Below the pieces are notes generated by a model. That model was not told the origin of the DNA, ran no database searches, and worked only from the letters and a program-made list of their open reading frames with translations. A stretch of 6,906 bases of DNA from Bacteriovorax sp. GTDB lineage: Bacteria > Bdellovibrionota > Bacteriovoracia > Bacteriovoracales > Bacteriovoracaceae. How positions within the stretch are numbered: the stretch's first letter is position 1; every line of letters starts with the position of its first letter. The position numbers and the translations under genes are program-made. Below are positions 5,318-6,906 of the stretch, one piece after another. Where the stretch lies: contig JAURXW010000098.1 in assembly GCA_030654205.1 (NCBI GenBank), positions 1-6,906 on the forward strand. The letters run 5' to 3'.

Positions 5318-6484
5318 CTATTTCTTACGAAACAAACGGGCCCGGCGCTGAACGGTTCTGGTATAGAGGTTTAGCAGCTGGGTTTTGTAAGTTTTATACG
5401 AATGTTCACGTTCAATAAAATACTTGTAGACACGGGTTTTTTCTTTAAAAACGGCATTGCCTAGAATGATTTTTTCCCATTTATCACGCAATTCCCGGGC
5501 GTCGAAAACTTTATAAGTTTCCCCAACTCCGCTATATTCTTCGATTAAATCCTTTGTGCAAAAATTTCTTACAAATATGGCAGGTACTTCCATCATAATC
5601 GACGAGATGGCAAAATCTTCAATCAACTCGTTTGGACAATTGCTTATCCAAACATTAAGACAATTAATAACTTTCACAATATCCTGAGTTGTTACAAATA
5701 AAACGTCCTCTTGGAGCTCTTGCGCTTCAATTTGGGCCATAATGCTAGGTAATATTGCAATTGTTTGAAACTCTACTGCTGATAAAAAAACTAGCTTACT
5801 CTTTTTCCCACCTGGCATTTTTTCATTTAAAACTTTTAAAGCAGACAGCAGAGGCGTAATTGTTGCGATATCTGAAATTTCAGGAGAGACATAAGTTCCG
5901 GCCAAAAAATAATTTTTATACAATTCAAAATTAAATGCTATTTTGTCTTGATCTACAGAAGGCTCTGTTGTTAAGCCCATTCCAAAATATTCAATTTTTT
6001 TAAGCGGTAGTCCCAGATTTCCAATAGCATCCTGCTTTAAGTTTTTATTAATCATTATAAGAGAATCTATTCGTGAAATTAACGGGCGATACCAAAATCT
6101 TTGCAAAGGTTTATCGATTACATGGTCTTGAGTAATAACTAATGCAGTTAAATCTTCTGTTTTTAATTGAACACTCAGAGAAAAAAGTAAATTAAAATCA
6201 TAACAATGAACAATATCTATTTTAATAAATTTTGTGATTTTTCTTAATGGGAAATGTTTATGAAATACAGTCAAACGATTTAAAAAATGCTCTTTAAAAG
6301 GTATAATTTCGATATCGAGTTTGCGAGCTATTTTAGCAAGGAAGGAATCTTCATATGTACAAAGATAAATATTATATCCATGCTTTTTGGCAAGCATAAT
6401 GTCTCGAAAAGCAAAACGCTCCTTAGTACTCCAATCCCTTGTAGGAAGAAGGTAGAGAATGTTTCGAGCATACTTATTAACCAA
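5318..6484 (-). CDS. Divergent GT-B glycosyltransferase (GT4-like)
   Basis: The 388-residue protein has the two-lobed layout of GT4-type glycosyltransferases, which move a sugar from a nucleotide-sugar donor to an envelope polysaccharide or lipid. The N-terminal lobe begins NILYLLPTRDWSTKERFA (8-25), continues AKKHGYNIYLCT (32-43), and contains KIDIVHCYDFNLL (88-100), the usual D-[IV]-[IV]-H strand. DSLIMINKNLKQDAIGNLG (140-158) and KKIEYFGMGL (162-171) are the interlobe segment (k-I-x-x-x-x-x-G-[IVLM]). The C-terminal lobe has NVWISNCPNELIEDFAISS (277-295) and MEVPAI (298-303), in the place of the E-x7-E donor site; the second Glu is not in the usual position, so activity or donor type is uncertain. 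The end is basic (RRARLFRKK), which may favour membrane contact. Start is TTG 6484, chosen because AGAGG lies 5 nt upstream (6494-6490). It follows a DUF3108 gene by 23 nt, so the two are probably co-transcribed. Confidence 0.75.
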   Translation of the reverse strand: MVNKYARNILYLLPTRDWSTKERFAFRDIMLAKKHGYNIYLCTYEDSFLAKIARKLDIEIIPFKEHFLNRLTVFHKHFPLRKITKFIKIDIVHCYDFNLLFSLSVQLKTEDLTALVITQDHVIDKPLQRFWYRPLISRIDSLIMINKNLKQDAIGNLGLPLKKIEYFGMGLTTEPSVDQDKIAFNFELYKNYFLAGTYVSPEISDIATITPLLSALKVLNEKMPGGKKSKLVFLSAVEFQTIAILPSIMAQIEAQELQEDVLFVTTQDIVKVINCLNVWISNCPNELIEDFAISSIMMEVPAIFVRNFCTKDLIEEYSGVGETYKVFDARELRDKWEKIILGNAVFKEKTRVYKYFIEREHSYKTYKTQLLNLYTRTVQRRARLFRKK

Positions 6485-6507
6485 TATTGCCTCTGGTTTT
6501 TTCTAAC

Positions 6508-6906
6508 TTATTTGGTCAGAACGCCGGGTTTATACTCAACTAATTCACCGTAAATCGAACCAATTTTAACTTTTGCCTGAAATTTTACTAACTTTCTCGT
6601 TTCATCCGCTGCATACCAAAAGTTAATATCACCACTTTTTTGTAAAACCCCTGGAAAATGAGTTTCTGCTTTCAATCTGTAAGCTTTAATGTCATTGCCA
6701 TTTACAGAAGTCGTTTCTTCTCCCATAACTTCAATTTTTAATAGCCAAGGTCTTCCGCGAGTAACAACTGGAAAATCGTACAAGTCACCTTTAACAAGTG
6801 GAAGTCCTCTCACAAATTGTAAGGCCGAAAATGAATCTTGGGTGAAACGTGGAATATAATTTTCAATTTTTTCGTCTTTATTATTTCCTTCTTTAACTCT
6901 TTTATA
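6508..6906 (-). CDS. DUF3108 domain protein, C-terminal part
   Basis: The frame is open from the window edge to TAA 6510-6508 and gives 132 residues; the 5' end and any signal peptide lie outside. The visible part fits the DUF3108 pattern: QDSFSALQFVRGLPLVKGDLY, then VTRGRPWLLKIEVMGEETTS, KAYRLKAETHFPG, INFWYAADETRKLVKFQAKV and IGSIYGELVEYKPG. Members are usually exported periplasmic or envelope proteins of unknown exact role. A GTG inside this frame (6813) could look like a start but falls in the middle of the conserved FVRGLPL stretch, so the gene is clearly longer. The glycosyltransferase gene follows after 23 nt, pointing to a shared envelope-related operon. Confidence 0.87.
   Translation of the reverse strand, partial: YKRVKEGNNKDEKIENYIPRFTQDSFSALQFVRGLPLVKGDLYDFPVVTRGRPWLLKIEVMGEETTSVNGNDIKAYRLKAETHFPGVLQKSGDINFWYAADETRKLVKFQAKVKIGSIYGELVEYKPGVLTK

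Overview
The window is low-GC bacterial DNA in which every convincing gene lies on the minus strand. The gene set suggests a predatory-bacterium-type genome (Bdellovibrionota, Bacteriovorax-like). It combines a TIGR02147/DUF4423-family regulator coupled to a small secreted protein, a DUF3108 periplasmic-type protein, and a six-repeat ribosomal protein S1 whose closest familiar form is the proteobacterial one. The taxonomic placement is an inference from gene families, not from a search.

Layout in transcription order (right to left). (1) 6906-5318: the C-terminal part of a DUF3108 protein is followed after 23 nt by a divergent GT-B glycosyltransferase with a TTG start and a good Shine-Dalgarno, so the two probably form an envelope-related operon. 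(2) 5317-3396: rpsA (30S ribosomal protein S1) is a self-contained unit. It has a sigma70-like promoter, a leader of about 95 nt carrying a duplicated CTGGGGCC, six S1 repeats, and a strong intrinsic terminator with a TTCG loop. (3) 3395-3019: a stretch of almost 400 bases without a convincing protein gene that contains several strong inverted repeats, a candidate structured RNA. (4) 3018-2322: a RimJ/RimL-like N-acetyltransferase with a well-spaced promoter whose predicted start of transcription coincides with the ATG (leaderless), closed by its own terminator. (5) 2150-1446: the C-terminal DUF4143 half of an AAA_14/DUF4143 ATPase, with the ATPase half missing; probably a gene remnant. (6) 1445-1182: an intergenic region with a degenerate 53-bp repeat at 70-bp spacing. 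One copy contains a near-perfect palindrome just upstream of the regulator promoter. (7) 1181-1: the TIGR02147-family regulator, overlapping by 14 nt a secreted protein that runs off the window.

The most interesting items are the probable leaderless pair (both have a -10-like hexamer exactly 6 nt before an ATG that lacks a Shine-Dalgarno), the palindrome/repeat in front of the regulator, the structured region downstream of rpsA, and the regulator-secreted protein cassette. Nothing here is a recognisable defence system, CRISPR array, complete insertion sequence or tRNA.
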